Of a DNA stretch of 64,000 bases, positions 1 to 11,254 are shown piece after piece. The DNA is from Xylona heveae TC161 (Eukaryota > Ascomycota > Xylonomycetes > Xylonales > Xylonaceae). The position numbers were made by a program, and so were the translations under genes. Where the stretch lies: assembly GCF_001619985.1 (NCBI RefSeq), contig NW_017264193.1, positions 1,059,726 to 1,123,725 of the forward strand, read 5' to 3'. Under the pieces are notes generated by a model. That model saw only the letters and a program-made list of their open reading frames with translations, ran no database searches and was not told where the DNA came from. Numbering within the stretch: the stretch's first letter is position 1; each line of letters begins with the position of its first letter.

Positions 1-1326
1 GCAGAGCATTTCTTTGAACTGTCGAAATTTGATGCTGAGAGAGCGCTGGGAATCTATAGGACTTTCACCAAACAGACCGAAGAAGTTGTTACTTTTCTCG
101 GCGTGGCAAGGCATTTTGAGACCGCAACAAGGCTAGAAGTTCCTAAAATAAAACATGCACCAACTGGTCTGACCAACTCTCTTGAAGAATATCTCAACGA
201 CACAGACTTTGACCTGAACCGGCGGCAATACCTTGCTCAACAAGATGCGAGGAAGCGCGGAGGCGCAAGCAAACCATTTGGGGACTCAAAGCCTGCACCC
301 TCCAAATTTACGATTGGCGAGGGCTTCCCTTCCCCCAGCGCCGCTCAATCTGTACCCTCCAAGCCCGCTGCCAAGGGTCCTGCTCCAGATCTCATTGACT
401 TTTTTGACTCTATTGAGCAGAATCAACAGCCCATGTTTGCACCAACTCCGCAACAGCAGCAGATGCCACAATTCCAGCAAGTCCCGCAAATAATGCAACA
501 GCCACAACCGTCTGGCTTTATATCTCCTCAGCAGCAGCAGCAACAGCAACAGCAGCCTTTTACTGCGCCCCAGCAGACAGGATTTCCTACTGGGCAATCA
601 GCTATGCAACAGGCGCCGTTCGGCACTGCCTCTGCTGGGTCCTATGGCCAGGCGCCTCAAATTCAAACACAATATGCGTCGCAACAACCACCACCGCTGC
701 AGACAACCAACCTGGGATCTGGAGGCTTCAACAATTATCAGTCCCCCATTACTCAGCCATTTAGTCCCCAGCAGTCCTCGCTGGCTTCAATCCCGCAAAA
801 CGGCGTTCCAAATTTCCAGCCGCAATCACAGCAAGCTGCGCAGCCATTCTCTCCTCAAAGTCCTATTCAGCAGCAATCGACAAATCCATTCCGGCAGTCT
901 ATGGCTCAAGATATGACTGGTGCCAGCGCATCGTCATACTCTACATTCTCTCCCTCAACAACCACGACCACCTCGCTCCAGAGACAGCCAACAAATCCGT
1001 TTGCAAAACGCATCTCTCCGCAAGGCACACCTGCCGCAGCTCCTCAATTGCAGCCAGCTCCCACAGGCACAAATCCTTTTGCCCGTGACCAGTTTGCAGG
1101 CCCTTCATCCCCGGCTATCCCCCAACAGCCTGTCTCTACCAACCAGACGGGAAGCACCAATCCGTTCCGGCAGAGCATGTTTCACAATGCACAGACCGGT
1201 CAAGGCTGGCAGGCTGGCCAAGGAACCATGGGTGGATTTGAGCAATTGCCCACTGTACCAGTCTTCCCTCGACCTGGACAACCCAGTCAACAAAGCCCTA
1301 ATATTCCTCAACAAGGCTGGATGTGA
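1..1326 (+). CDS. AP180/CALM-type clathrin assembly protein, ANTH family (3' part; 5' end outside window)
   Basis: The frame is open from base 1, so the gene starts upstream of the window; 441 residues are visible. The first ~80 residues (AEHFFELSKFDAE..., then RHFETA and a TDFDLNRRQYL stretch) are the C-terminal end of an ANTH domain, which binds PI(4,5)P2 and recruits clathrin at endocytic sites. The rest is a disordered Gln/Pro tail with a CAG/CAA-coded run of nine Gln (about 532-558) and four NPF tripeptides, each preceded by TNPF-like context. NPF motifs bind EH-domain proteins such as Ede1/Pan1. The protein ends in GWM at the TGA. This layout matches yeast Yap1801/Yap1802. The methionine-like codon at 103 is a GTG inside the domain, not a start. 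Confidence 0.9.
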   Translation, partial: AEHFFELSKFDAERALGIYRTFTKQTEEVVTFLGVARHFETATRLEVPKIKHAPTGLTNSLEEYLNDTDFDLNRRQYLAQQDARKRGGASKPFGDSKPAPSKFTIGEGFPSPSAAQSVPSKPAAKGPAPDLIDFFDSIEQNQQPMFAPTPQQQQMPQFQQVPQIMQQPQPSGFISPQQQQQQQQQPFTAPQQTGFPTGQSAMQQAPFGTASAGSYGQAPQIQTQYASQQPPPLQTTNLGSGGFNNYQSPITQPFSPQQSSLASIPQNGVPNFQPQSQQAAQPFSPQSPIQQQSTNPFRQSMAQDMTGASASSYSTFSPSTTTTTSLQRQPTNPFAKRISPQGTPAAAPQLQPAPTGTNPFARDQFAGPSSPAIPQQPVSTNQTGSTNPFRQSMFHNAQTGQGWQAGQGTMGGFEQLPTVPVFPRPGQPSQQSPNIPQQGWM

Positions 1327-2259
1327 GGGTATACCTTGTCGCCCGCAGCAACTTTGTTGCACTTTTCTGTAATTTCTAGCATGCCACGTCATTCTATACG
1401 CGACGCCGTTTTGTGTCCTTCTAGGCGCAGTCGCATAATTTCTGATACCAACATTGCGAGTAAGGCAGACGTTCACTAGGGACAGCACTTACCTCCACAA
1501 AAACAGTGGTATTACAAGGGATGTGTACCTTATATATCCCTTGATATGCCTTGTCATATACACTTCTTCCCTTCGAGACATGACAGGAATGGCCCATTAT
1601 TTTCCCGCTTAACTTTTACGCGCACCTTCAGATTCTTTCCCTCCTGTCCTTTCGCGCCCCATAAATGGGATACTCTCGTCTCCTTTTTTCAACTTTATCA
1701 CGCTACGTCGCACCTTGCTCGCACATTGCGCTTAGGCTCTACCTCAGGCCCTCAGATTTTATCGTTTTTTTTTTTTTTCTTCCGCGAATATCCTGCCACG
1801 AGATGACGGAGATCTGCCTCCACGTCCCCTATTTTATCATATCTCTGCTGTCTCACTATCCTGCCTACTTGCCTAACTGTGTGCCAACAAACAGTAGTTA
1901 GTAGTCGCTAATATAATATATACCGAGCAATTCCCAATCTCCATGCCGTCACTTTCCGTACATATTGTGGATATACATTGCTCCTTACCCGCTTTCTCAT
2001 TCGGAGCCGGCTCAGTACTCCGTTTGTGTTAAATGAAACTAAATTCTCGAAGATTAGCGAATTCGTCAGTATTTAACATCTTAGGTTTCACTAGCGGAAA
2101 GAATACTCGTACGAACAAGCTATGGTAAAATGTGTAGGATAATCAACATGCAGATGAATCAATGATATGGGATATAACACTCAAAAATGGAAAGAGACAG
2201 TATATTAACGGCAACGTTGTGGGATATATGATGAGAAAGTGAGCCAGCACCTCAACAAA
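1327..2259. other. Intergenic: AP180 3' flank and tRNA upstream region
   Basis: No coding gene is supported. The stretch holds the likely 3' UTR of the clathrin adaptor, a T14 run near 1765-1778 and AT-rich DNA leading to the tRNA gene. Confidence 0.6.
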
Positions 2260-2359
2260 GGCCGGATGGTGTAGTTGGTCATCACGTATCGTTAACATGA
2301 GCTTCTACTAAGAAGCCTTGGTACCGATAAGGTCCCCGGTTCGAACCCGGGTCTGGTCA
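2260..2359 (+). tRNA. tRNA-Val (anticodon AAC) with a 26-nt intron
   Basis: The acceptor stem pairs GGCCGGA (2260-2266) with TCTGGTC (2352-2358), using two G-U pairs, and the discriminator base is A2359. The D arm contains the AGTTGG loop. The anticodon stem pairs TATCG (2287-2291) with CGATA (2325-2329). Loop TTAACA gives anticodon AAC at 2294-2296, reading GTT/GTC valine codons after A34 becomes inosine. The T arm is CCCGG-TTCGAAC-CCGGG. An intron of 26 nt (2298-2323) sits at the canonical position one base 3' of the anticodon; the mature tRNA is 74 nt before CCA addition. The A box and B box (GGTTCGAACCC) are intact, so it should be expressed. Confidence 0.92.
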
Positions 2360-2367
2360 TTTTTTTG
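2360..2367 (+). terminator. RNA polymerase III terminator (T8)
   Basis: Eight consecutive T residues directly follow the discriminator base of tRNA-Val(AAC), the normal Pol III stop signal. Confidence 0.85.
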
Positions 2368-2669
2368 CGCGAATATTTTTTATTGATCACGATTTCTTTT
2401 TAGAACCCAGTTCTTTTGGACCAGTCAAAGTGTTGAAAGTCTTTAGTTACGGATTATTTCTTTTTGCTTTACTACGGGAAAAATCAAAAATTAAAACAAA
2501 TAAAATAGAAAATAGTAAAAAAGAGTTTTGACATGATTATGATGAGAGTCATATTTCATTGTCTTGTCTATTCTACGCATAAAACGTATCTGAGCTGTAC
2601 ATGCAAGTTCGAATTCTACTGCGATTCATGTAGAAGATGTAGATGGGATTGAAAGAATATGATGACAGA
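2368..2669. other. Intergenic AT-rich spacer
   Basis: This lies between the tRNA and the 3' end of the minus-strand twin-CX9C gene. No gene or structured element was seen; it probably includes that gene's 3' UTR. Confidence 0.5.
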
Positions 2670-4375
2670 CTACCATCCAAAGAACCAACTAATTTTATCG
2701 CCGAACGTGTCGGTGCCGGTGCGGCGTCTCTCTGCACGAGCTTTCTCCCGCTCTTCGACGCGATCGGCGACATCTTGTACCAGTTTCTCGCCCAGAACGG
2801 TTTCCGCTGCGATTGAACGTAATTCAATCTCGCGCTCGAGTTCGGGGAGCTTTTCAATTTTGCGACGCAGTTGGGCTTGTACGTCGGGAGCGAGTCGGGA
2901 GATTGCTTCGCGCACGTCGACGTCTTCAATGGATCCGAGTGAGTTGCGGACGGGTTGGTCTTTGGGGTCTTGATGTTGCTGCTGTTGATCTGCAGGTGCG
3001 TTGCGGGGAACAGGAGGAGATGTAGATGATATTGATGATGCGGCGGCGGCTTGGAACGGGTTGAATGTGGGCCAGGACCACATTGATGATTTGGGGGCAT
3101 TCGGGTCTGGAGGGAGTTCAAAGGGAATTGGTGTGCGCGTTGTTGGATTTGTTGTTGGTGCTGGTGACGAAGGAGAGGTAGATGCTGAGGATGATGGTGC
3201 GGGACCTTCTGTTGGAGGACCGGTTGTGCTGAAAGAGCTATTGGGAAACAGTTTTGACCATAATGAGCTTTGATCTCGAACATGTCCTGCAGCGACGGCG
3301 GCGGGGTCCGTCGTCGATGCGTATGTCTCTGTATTCCCCGACCCGGGCGCGGTGGAAGCAGGAGAAGTTGTCGCTGTTGGTTGAAAACTAGAAGGAGACG
3401 GAGGGGGTGGCCGTTTCTTCTCCCGTAAAGCAGGCGTATAATATCCGGTCAATCGATCGACCCAATTCATGTGGCTTTCGTCCGGCATACTGGAGACCAC
3501 TTCTGCGGTATTGTTATCCTGAGATGCCGTTGCGCCCTTTCCAGGCATCAGCGGGGGAAATTTGGGAATAGGTTTCCCTGCGGCTTTTGCCTCATCCATC
3601 TGCCGTTGCTGATCAAGCATTCGATGGTAGAGCGTGTCGGCATGCATTTGAATTTGTTCTTCGACTTCGGCTGGGCGGTCCCAGCTTGAGACATAGCCAA
3701 GGGCTTTGAGGAATCGCTGTTCGTTGGATAGTGATTAGCTAGAGCGCAGTAAATTGACAAGAAAAATGTAGCCAAGGACTGGATAGGCAAATAGAAAGAG
3801 TGAGGAAAGGAGATATGACATACTGCTTGCGTGGTATAACATCTTGAAAAGGTACGATTTTCTGTCCCGCACATGTCTACTCGACTCTTCCAAGACCCGT
3901 TGCGCCAGCAATCGTTCAGAGCCCATTGTTCTTCAGCGCAATTCTCCACTGCTGCTATTCCAATCTGCGCTCTCCGCTGTTTGAAAGCATCCACCACGTC
4001 CATGAGCTTGTCCTGTTCTGACTTTTGTTCTTCTTCATGCTGCGAGAGCGACTTATACCCTTTCCAAATATGAGCATATCTGCCATCTTGGAAGAGTGAC
4101 TCGGGTGGGACTTTATGCTGATCGTCCTCGGCAGATTGATCGTCCGCTTTGGTTTCTGTCTTTGGTGAGGATGATGGAAAAACAATGTCGGCGTATTTGC
4201 CTCCTTGGTGGCCTGTGAGCGGCGCGTCGTCAGAAGTCGAAGCAGTGGTGCCGCTACTCTGAGTGTCGTATTTTATTGGCGATTCCTTCCTCAAAAAAGC
4301 TCGTAAACTTGGGTCAAGCTGTGCGAAGGGATCCTCTTGTTTGTTATTGTCCTTTGAGCCCCAGAACCAACCCAT
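2670..4375 (-). CDS. Twin-CX9C (CHCH-like) protein with tryptophan-rich termini, 532 aa
   Basis: Two exons on the minus strand, 4375-3824 and 3716-2670. The 107-nt intron begins GTATGT, has a CTAAT branch site and ends CAG, in phase 0. Residues C146-X9-C156 and C169-X9-C179 form a twin CX9C motif, the signature of small Mia40-imported intermembrane-space proteins. Here it sits in a much longer protein with an acidic, low-complexity N-terminal half and a charged, probably coiled-coil C-terminal segment. The protein starts MGWFWGS and ends WFFGW, so both ends carry Trp/Phe clusters. The region after the CX9C pair (FLKALGYVSSWD) looks conserved-like. No named yeast homologue is recognised. Mitochondrial location is an inference from the cysteine motif; no cleavable presequence is obvious. 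Confidence 0.75.
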
Positions 4376-4690
4376 TGTTGCTTTTCTGTCGTGATTGTGC
4401 GGGGTGTTTAGATTGTTGGGTGACCCGGAGGATTATGGGGAAGTGGAGCTCTAGTATATATAGTGTGCTCGGCAGCTCCCGTCCAATGCGGAGAAATCAG
4501 TCGAGGTCCCAACTGGGGAGCTTTCTCGGAATTACCCTGCACTGCGTACTGTTCTCTGACTCTGCCGTAAATTTTGGAAAATATCAAACAATTCTTCTTT
4601 TTCATAGACATATTTCTAGTGTAATTATAATTATTGGGAATTTTTCTTCAGAACGTGTATCTTTTAGTGTCTCCAGATTACTTTTCTAAT
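4376..4690. other. Intergenic: promoter of the twin-CX9C gene and 3' flank of the siderophore transporter
   Basis: Both neighbours are on the minus strand. The 315 bp hold the 5' region of the CX9C gene and the transporter 3' end. No specific element was recognised. Confidence 0.5.
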
Positions 4691-6805
4691 CTAGAAGACC
4701 TTGCCCTTGGTTTGCTCGATATTTTTAACGTTGATATTTTTCCACACCAACACACTAATAAATGCCAGCGGCATAAAGCACGAGCCAGCAATCATCAGCT
4801 TCCGCATGACTTCACCGTAAGCTTGGACAATTGCGTGACGGATGGGGCTTCCCCAAGGATAAGACAGTTGTACAGGTAAAGAGGCATAGATATCTGCCAA
4901 CTGATCCTGAGCGTCTGCAGGGAGATATTTGGCAAGCTCCCTAGGCATGAGATTGGTCCAGATAGCACCAGAAATTGACTGGCCAATTGCACCGCCAATC
5001 GAAGAGAACAGGCCTAGAAGGGCACTGACAACGGCAATTTCATTATGGGGGACCGCCGCCATTACTGCGATTTGCATGCACATGACTAAAGTGCCTCCAG
5101 CAAAGGCATTGAATATCTGGCACATCACAATGTAACCAACGTTTACGCCCGGGTGGCGGAAATATATCAAGAGAGCGGTTCCTAGAGTTTCAACCGGGAT
5201 CGCGGCAATGGCAAGCCACTTGAAACGACCACTCCATCGGATCAATCTGTTTTTCATCAGCAGATGGCATACAGAACATCACAAAATACAGAACTTACAA
5301 GCCAACAATTGGCGCCCAGAAACAGGACCCAATACTGTAAATGTTCAAGATGTATCCAGAGTCCCGTATGTTCATCTGGAACACGACCTGGATATATGAA
5401 TAAAAGTAAATATCCCAGCAGCTATCTCTTGTCAGTAAGAGATACCAATACAGGTTGGAAATTGGATGGTTTGCATACTAGAATGCCACAAACAAGGTAC
5501 CGGCCAAGAGACACGCGCCCATAATCGTCCTATCAACCAAGTATTTGAATGGCAAAAATGACACTGGTGCAAAGAATTTCTCCCACGCCACAAATGCAAT
5601 GAGGAAAAGACCACCGAGAATTATCATTGCGATAATGGATCCAGTTCGCCATTTTTCAGCTTGAGAGGACGCCAAGCTGAAAGGAAGGAGCAATAGGGCC
5701 CAGCCAGCAATGATAAGGAGCATCCCGACAGCTTTTCAGATTCATTAGCGAAGGAAAACAGATGCAAAAATACACCTTGCTTACCATCAAATTCTCTGGC
5801 ATAGTGCCAAGTTGACTGCAGCCAAGTCCTTCCCGACGCTCCCCTCGGAGAGACCAATCCCATCCTCTTTGCCTTTCTATAACCAAGGACGAAGGAGAGG
5901 ATAAGCGGCATGGAGATCACAGGAGTTATGATGCTAAAGGCCCCAAACGCCCACCTAAAATTACTATGCTCATAGAACAGCTGAGCAATTTGCGGGCCGG
6001 CAAACGTGTTTGCAATATAAGGTGTAGAGTTTAGACCATAAATAATCATTCGGTTCGTGAGAGAGGTGGTGTCTGCCAGAAAGATACTGATTACATAGTC
6101 CATATTGTTGTAGCCAACCCAGTAAAAGACCTGCAAAATGTGAGCTTCCACTCTCGGAATCCAAGATTGGAAATGCTTTTTCCGAAAGAAAATTGCAGAT
6201 TTATTGACATACCTGCGCTGCAGCGTAAGTTTCGACATTCTGGCAAGCCGCCATCAACACGAGACCTAAGGACTGGATCAGCGATTTGGAAAATTGCAAA
6301 TGCATGAGAAGGGTCCCAAATCCATACCAATTGTGCAGAGGAAAACAGATAGAGCAAATCCTTCAACCCGGCCCCAAATATCAACCATCTTAGCCATGGG
6401 GAGCTTCGACACGCCTCCAATGATTCCAGATAATACTTGAGTAGTTGCGGTTAATGAGTGCTGTTGGAAGGAAGAGGTCACATAAGAAGAAAGATTATTG
6501 GTGATTTGCTGCTGGAGAGTATTGATAAAAGAGACCATGTAGACACTAGCCATGATCAGTACAATGTGGTGCATTCGCAAATATCCAAATTTGGCTCACA
6601 GTAGATAGGTGATCACCAATGCTTTGATCGTCCAAGCAGCTGTGATGGATTCCATCCGTTTCACTCCATCTTGAACATGCTCGTCGCCCGAGGCCATTGA
6701 CTCTTCGTCGCCTGCAGCAAGGACATTTTGGTGGGAGACCGTTTTCTCACCAAGCCCGCCGTTTGGCTGCGGTGTTTCTGGTTCAACAGCCATTGCCCTG
6801 AGCAA
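4691..6805 (-). CDS. Siderophore-iron transporter, MFS superfamily (Sit1/Mir type), 584 aa
   Basis: Seven exons: 6805-6600, 6545-6328, 6265-6213, 6130-5785, 5731-5479, 5421-5299, 5246-4691, with introns of 50-82 nt. Phases all match. The first junction removes a TGA that would otherwise interrupt the frame and joins ITYLL to VYMVSFINTLQQQ, the first membrane segment. Family marks are the TLQQQITNNLSSYVTSSF stretch after TM1, KMVDIWGRVEGF between TM2 and TM3, VFYWVGYNNMDYV, and the IYSIGSCFWAPIVG block. About 14 membrane segments are expected, so it would sit in the plasma or vesicle membrane and import ferri-siderophores with protons. The start could also be the ATG at 6793, four codons in (MAVEPETPQ). 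Two SreA-type GATA motifs lie upstream, fitting iron-repressed expression. No siderophore biosynthesis gene is adjacent. Confidence 0.9.
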
Positions 6806-6917
6806 GATATCTTCTTTCTTGTCGTTCAGAAAAAGAAATTAGAAGAATCTCGTGCCACGAGGGGTGCCATCGGGCTATAAAGAGTACCATTCCTTCGACA
6901 AGAACGAAAGAAAAAAG

Positions 6918-6926
6918 TTATCTGAT
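6918..6926 (-). promoter_or_regulatory. SreA/GATA iron-repressor motif (ATCAGATAA)
   Basis: The minus strand reads ATCAGATAA, a perfect match to ATCWGATAA, the extended GATA motif known for the iron-responsive repressor SreA in aspergilli. It lies about 113 bp upstream of the transporter start codon in the gene's own orientation. Confidence 0.6.
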
Positions 6927-7442
6927 CCGCTTAGTCCACGGTTCGGAGGAAGCGGGTGAGTGGATCCATGCACACGGCAGTTCGGAGACATGATCTCCAT
7001 AATTCTTGCTCGAGAGTTATTGGATAATCCTGGTTCTCACAAAACAACATTCTTGATAGAAGTTTGGTTCGAGTCCGAAACTCGGACCTTGGCGGTTGGG
7101 CTAGAAAAGAGTAAAATTACAGGAACTCTTGGCCTCGCCAGAGGTGTGTCAATTGCTGTCGAATTGCTTGTCGTCTCTCAACACGGATTTCCCTGATTGA
7201 ATGAAGATAATATCTTTTAGGCCGTGAAGAGTTTACCAAAATCGCTCTAGACTCCTGTCAGAACGAAAATCCATCCTAAAAAGGCAATAGAAACAATCTG
7301 TTCGGACCGGGAATTGGACTCGGCATCCAGGTTCGTACATAGGCTCTTTATTACACGAGGAGAGCGCCCCGTAGCAGTGGATGATGTTGTTGCCATTGTT
7401 CTTGGCGCGCAAGGAACAACTGACCCACAGCTCTGAAGAAAG

Positions 7443-7451
7443 TTATCTGAT
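7443..7451 (-). promoter_or_regulatory. Second SreA/GATA iron-repressor motif (ATCAGATAA)
   Basis: An identical 9-mer to the proximal site, about 640 bp upstream of the transporter start. Both copies share the flank AAAGTTATCTGAT on the plus strand. Confidence 0.5.
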
Positions 7452-8220
7452 GGGACTTGCCAAGACGCTCCTTCCGATTATGACAGAATCTAGCAATCTG
7501 CCAAGGACGTCCAAGCAGTGCCATGCCGCACTTGCAGAAAAATCCTCGCTGAAATTGTCAACGATTGGTTGCGTATGCGCCACCAGGCGTGCAAATTATC
7601 GCTGAAATGCCCGAAAAAAAGGAGAAAGGGCTCGCCTAATAGCTGATGAATTGCGCACATTATTCTACTCCATATACTCCTGGACCAACCTGATGTGTTC
7701 GCTGCCATTGTGGATAAGTCTGTCCATCTCTGCCTTCTGTCTTCAAGACTTCATTAATTGTTTTGCTTAGATTTAAGTGAGAAAACACCGAGAGCATAGA
7801 TACGAAAACATATAGACGTGAGAAGATGTAAAGGTAGAGCTGTTTTTTGATAATGGACAGAACAAGTACGATAATACCCATTTGCCCATTTAGTTATTCC
7901 TCGGGCAATTCACCGATCTTTCAAAGGATTTCATCAGGAAGCTAGTTAAATAACCTAGCGACTCGTGCAGCGAATAACAGGCCACTTGGGTGAACTGCGC
8001 TTTTTCGGGTTCAAATGCAGGCGAAGAGAAGAGAGTGACGCGGAGAATTCAGGGTCCTCGCTAAGCGTTATTACAGTGAGTTGGAACTGCCGCCCCGCTA
8101 AAAGACGACCTCAATTAAGCTTGGTCGCTTCGCGTGCTGTCAGTTTATGGCGGCAGCGCGTTCGTCACGTACTCGGAGTACAGTTAAGCCCGCTGAGACG
8201 CTCTACTCTCGATCAACACA

Positions 8221-10656
8221 ATGGCGTCAAGTAGGTTAATGAAATGAACCTTTGCTATTTTCTACGGGACATTTGCTGATCAATCCAAAATAGATCGCGA
8301 AGAGCGCTTCTTGATGCGCCAGCGAGGTGCTGGGTATGTCCAAATCGCTGAACGCGACACCCAAATGCGACAGGTATGAGGAAGAGAGCTAATTTACGAG
8401 ATAACAGAACCCATAAAGTCAGAAACGTCGACTTTGGCTTATCATTTCCCATTGGTGGAAGGGCTCCCGCACCTGCTCCGGCGCCACTCCCCGCACAACG
8501 ATCGTCACGACGACAAAAAACTCCACAAGCTCTGCCGCCCCAGAGGTCAAGCAGGAGGACTCCAAGTGCAAACCCTACGCCATCAGCGTCTGCACGTTCG
8601 CGAACACAAAGCGCACCCGAGAATACTACTGCAGCGACACACAGGAATCCTCAAACCTCGACACGAAGGACGTTGCCCCAGGTTGAAGGAGACGCGCAGG
8701 GCTCTTCTCAACGCTCTGCGCAAGAGAGTGTCCAAGTGCCTAACAGCCAGCCATTGTCATCACAAAGGTCTTCAAGTCGAGCTCCAGCGCCAGCGGAGCA
8801 TCAAACTCTCTCAGCTAAAAAGGGAGCGACGCCTATCGAGCCGTCCGCCGTGAAGAAACATCATACAGCGTCAACAACAAGGAGGAGAGATCCTGGTGAG
8901 ATCCCACGGCCTACATCATAGATTTCTCCGCTTACAATAGTCTGTTTAGATCGAGTGCTAAATGACGTACCGGAGCAAACAGAAGAAGCTGAACCGACCT
9001 CATCCAGACAGGACATCCGCTCATCCAGTCGCCTGACCGGCTCCTCACCTACAACTACCCTTCGTGCGCAAGAGCTCCTGGCTGCAGCAACTCCAACATA
9101 TACTGGGAAGAGAAAGAGAGGACAGTCGGTCTCACAGCAGGCAGAGCCTGAAACACAGGAACAACCGCCTTCCACAAAGTCTGTTAAACCAATTACGGTA
9201 CCCAAACCTGGAAGACGGGACGTGTCAATCAAAGTTTCTCCGCCGCACCCTCCCGAGGAGCAACCAAGGACAACGAGAACTCCTAATCCACCAGTGGGTG
9301 GACAGAGGCGTGAGCGACGACGGCGGAGCATCGTGCAAAGTATTAAGAATAAACAAGCTTCAGAGGATACAGAACATGGTGACGAGGAGGAAGCTGAGAA
9401 CAACGAAGGCGAGGAGCCCAATGAGCAAAGCCAGGATGCCGCCGGACCAAAGTCAGCTATCAAACACCTTGGTTCTAAACAGGAGAACCAGCGGCCAAAG
9501 CGAACATCAGCGGGATCCGCAGCTGAGCCCACCGCCTTACAGCCTTCACAGCGAGAGCCTAGTGAAATAACAGAGCCTCAGGCCGATCGAACAGTCCAAC
9601 AATCAAGACAACAGGGTATAAGAAAACGCAAACCCCAGACTCGCTCTCCTCAAGGCCGCCTACGAGAAAGGAATTCAGCCGGGCCTCAACGACCTGCGGA
9701 AACCGAAGCAGCGAGTACGTCTCGTCCTCCAAAAAAGCAACGACGGCGGCAATCTCCTGCAGGCGCTTCAGAGGATCAGATAACCCGACGCGGGCGTCGG
9801 AAGATCGACTCCGTTCCAATCACTGTGCACCGTCTCGCCCGTCCTCGCGCTGCTGATCAACACGAGGTCGACAGTATCGAGACCCACATTCCTCCTGGCA
9901 AGCACGGTAGTGTCAATGCAGTTGATGTCTTGAGCCAGATATGCAAAGAACTGGTCGACCGGAGCTTAGATCGGATCCAAACTGGCTTAGAGAACGCATC
10001 TGAGGACGCAATACGAACCGACCTTAAACGGAGAAAAAAGGCAGTCGAAGCATTTGGAGAAGAACTTAACGCCCGATTCCTTGAAATGGTGCGACTTTTA
10101 TGTCATAAGTGGACCTATGTGTATTGACTAGACTCACTCACTGACCACAAATGAATGATCAGACCGAAGCACTAGACAATAATCTCGGTCTCACTACTCG
10201 TCTCAAACAAGCCAACAAGGAGAAAATTGCTCTCCGCGAAGAGCTGCTTTCGATTCGGCGCGAGAGAGAACGTATCGCTCTCAGAATGGATTCCATTCGA
10301 ACCAAACACGAGCAACAAAGTAAAATCGCACAAGTGAGTCACACTATACCTTGGACGGACCTCTGTACAATAGACATGTAATGACAAATGCTATTCTCCA
10401 GGGCCGCGAGGATCTCAACGCCGCTCTTCACGATATTGAGCTCGCCGTCGAGCGTGGCCAATCCGCTCAGTCTGCGCAGACCAAGGACACAGCCACGTCG
10501 AAAGATGGGGCAAAACCTGGTCGTAGCATTGAGCTTGATCTCGTTCATCTTGCGCAAGATGTAAGCTCTTCAAGTCCAGGCGGCGGACTGCTACATCAGG
10601 TCAAGAGCTTTAATGCATTTCTCGAGAATGCAGCGATGGTACTAGAGGGGCGGTAA
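8221..10656 (+). CDS. Inner-kinetochore protein, CENP-U / Mis17 / Ame1 family, 700 aa
   Basis: Six exons: 8221-8230, 8294-8333, 8408-8895, 8950-10088, 10163-10333, 10402-10656; all phases match. The first two tiny exons (10 and 40 nt) are needed to build the N-terminus MASNREERFLMRQRGAG joined to THKVRNVDFGLSFP, which resembles the N-terminal motif of fungal Mis17-like proteins. A long basic, Ser/Pro/Gln-rich disordered middle follows. The conserved block is PITVHRL ... VNAVDVLSQICKELVDRSLD (around residue 500), then a coiled coil (RLKQANKEKIALREELLSIRRE) and a C-terminal helical part. CENP-U pairs with CENP-Q in the COMA complex to link centromeric nucleosomes to the Mis12 complex. The family call rests on remembered motif similarity; nuclear centromere localisation is inferred. 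Confidence 0.7.
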
Positions 10657-11254
10657 TGGCCATGCCTGAGATGTGCATTTAAAAAATATGGCCTAGTTAC
10701 TTCCTAGTATTTCTTTTCACTTCTCACTGGCAGTATTTGCCGTTCACTCACCGTTCATGCAAGCCCTTATATGCGGACCGCCATTACTTGCGAGCTCTAA
10801 AGCAGATGAAAATAGATGAATAATGTCATTTTGGTTTGGCGAACTCTGAACAGCTTTCAATGCAGATACCTGTATCTGAAGCATGAGGATGCATTACACT
10901 ATGTGGTATGCAAATTCCATTTGAAGATCTCCGCAGGTCGCCGAAAAGTCATGTTCAAAAAAAAAATGATTCGTCCAATCTTGAATGAGAATACTAATGA
11001 TGCATACTAATCCTTTTCAAGCAATTTGTTTTCCAAGATCATTTTCCAATTTTTACTCCAAAGCTCCAACTCGCTCATTTTACAAATTGCACCCAAAATC
11101 CCAACAAGAAACTCCGAGCACCCGTCTCGGGATTTTGCCTTCTCACGATAAGCAATCATCCATAAAGCGTCAGACGAGACAACAGCCGCCGAAAAGTGAG
11201 ATGAAGTAACAATGAACGGAAAGTAAGCCATAACCACCTTCGTACAATCTCGCC
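10657..11254. other. Convergent intergenic region
   Basis: It lies between the 3' ends of the CENP-U-like gene and the carboxymuconolactone-decarboxylase-like gene. It is AT-rich, with no convincing gene and no structured element seen. Confidence 0.5.

Larger units (their letters stand above)
6806..8220. promoter_or_regulatory. Divergent intergenic region between the siderophore transporter and the kinetochore gene
   Basis: This is 1.4 kb between two genes transcribed away from each other, so it should carry both promoters. Short open frames here have no family resemblance and are not annotated. The two iron-GATA motifs are listed separately. Confidence 0.6.

Noticed and set aside
6546-6599. 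In-frame TGA early in the siderophore transporter, suggesting a pseudogene or selenocysteine
   Set aside because: A 54-nt intron with GTGAGC donor, TACTGAT branch and TAG acceptor removes the stop and restores the conserved TM1.
6960-8100. Possible small genes in the divergent promoter of the siderophore transporter
   Set aside because: Frames of 60-80 codons without similarity or consistent codon bias.
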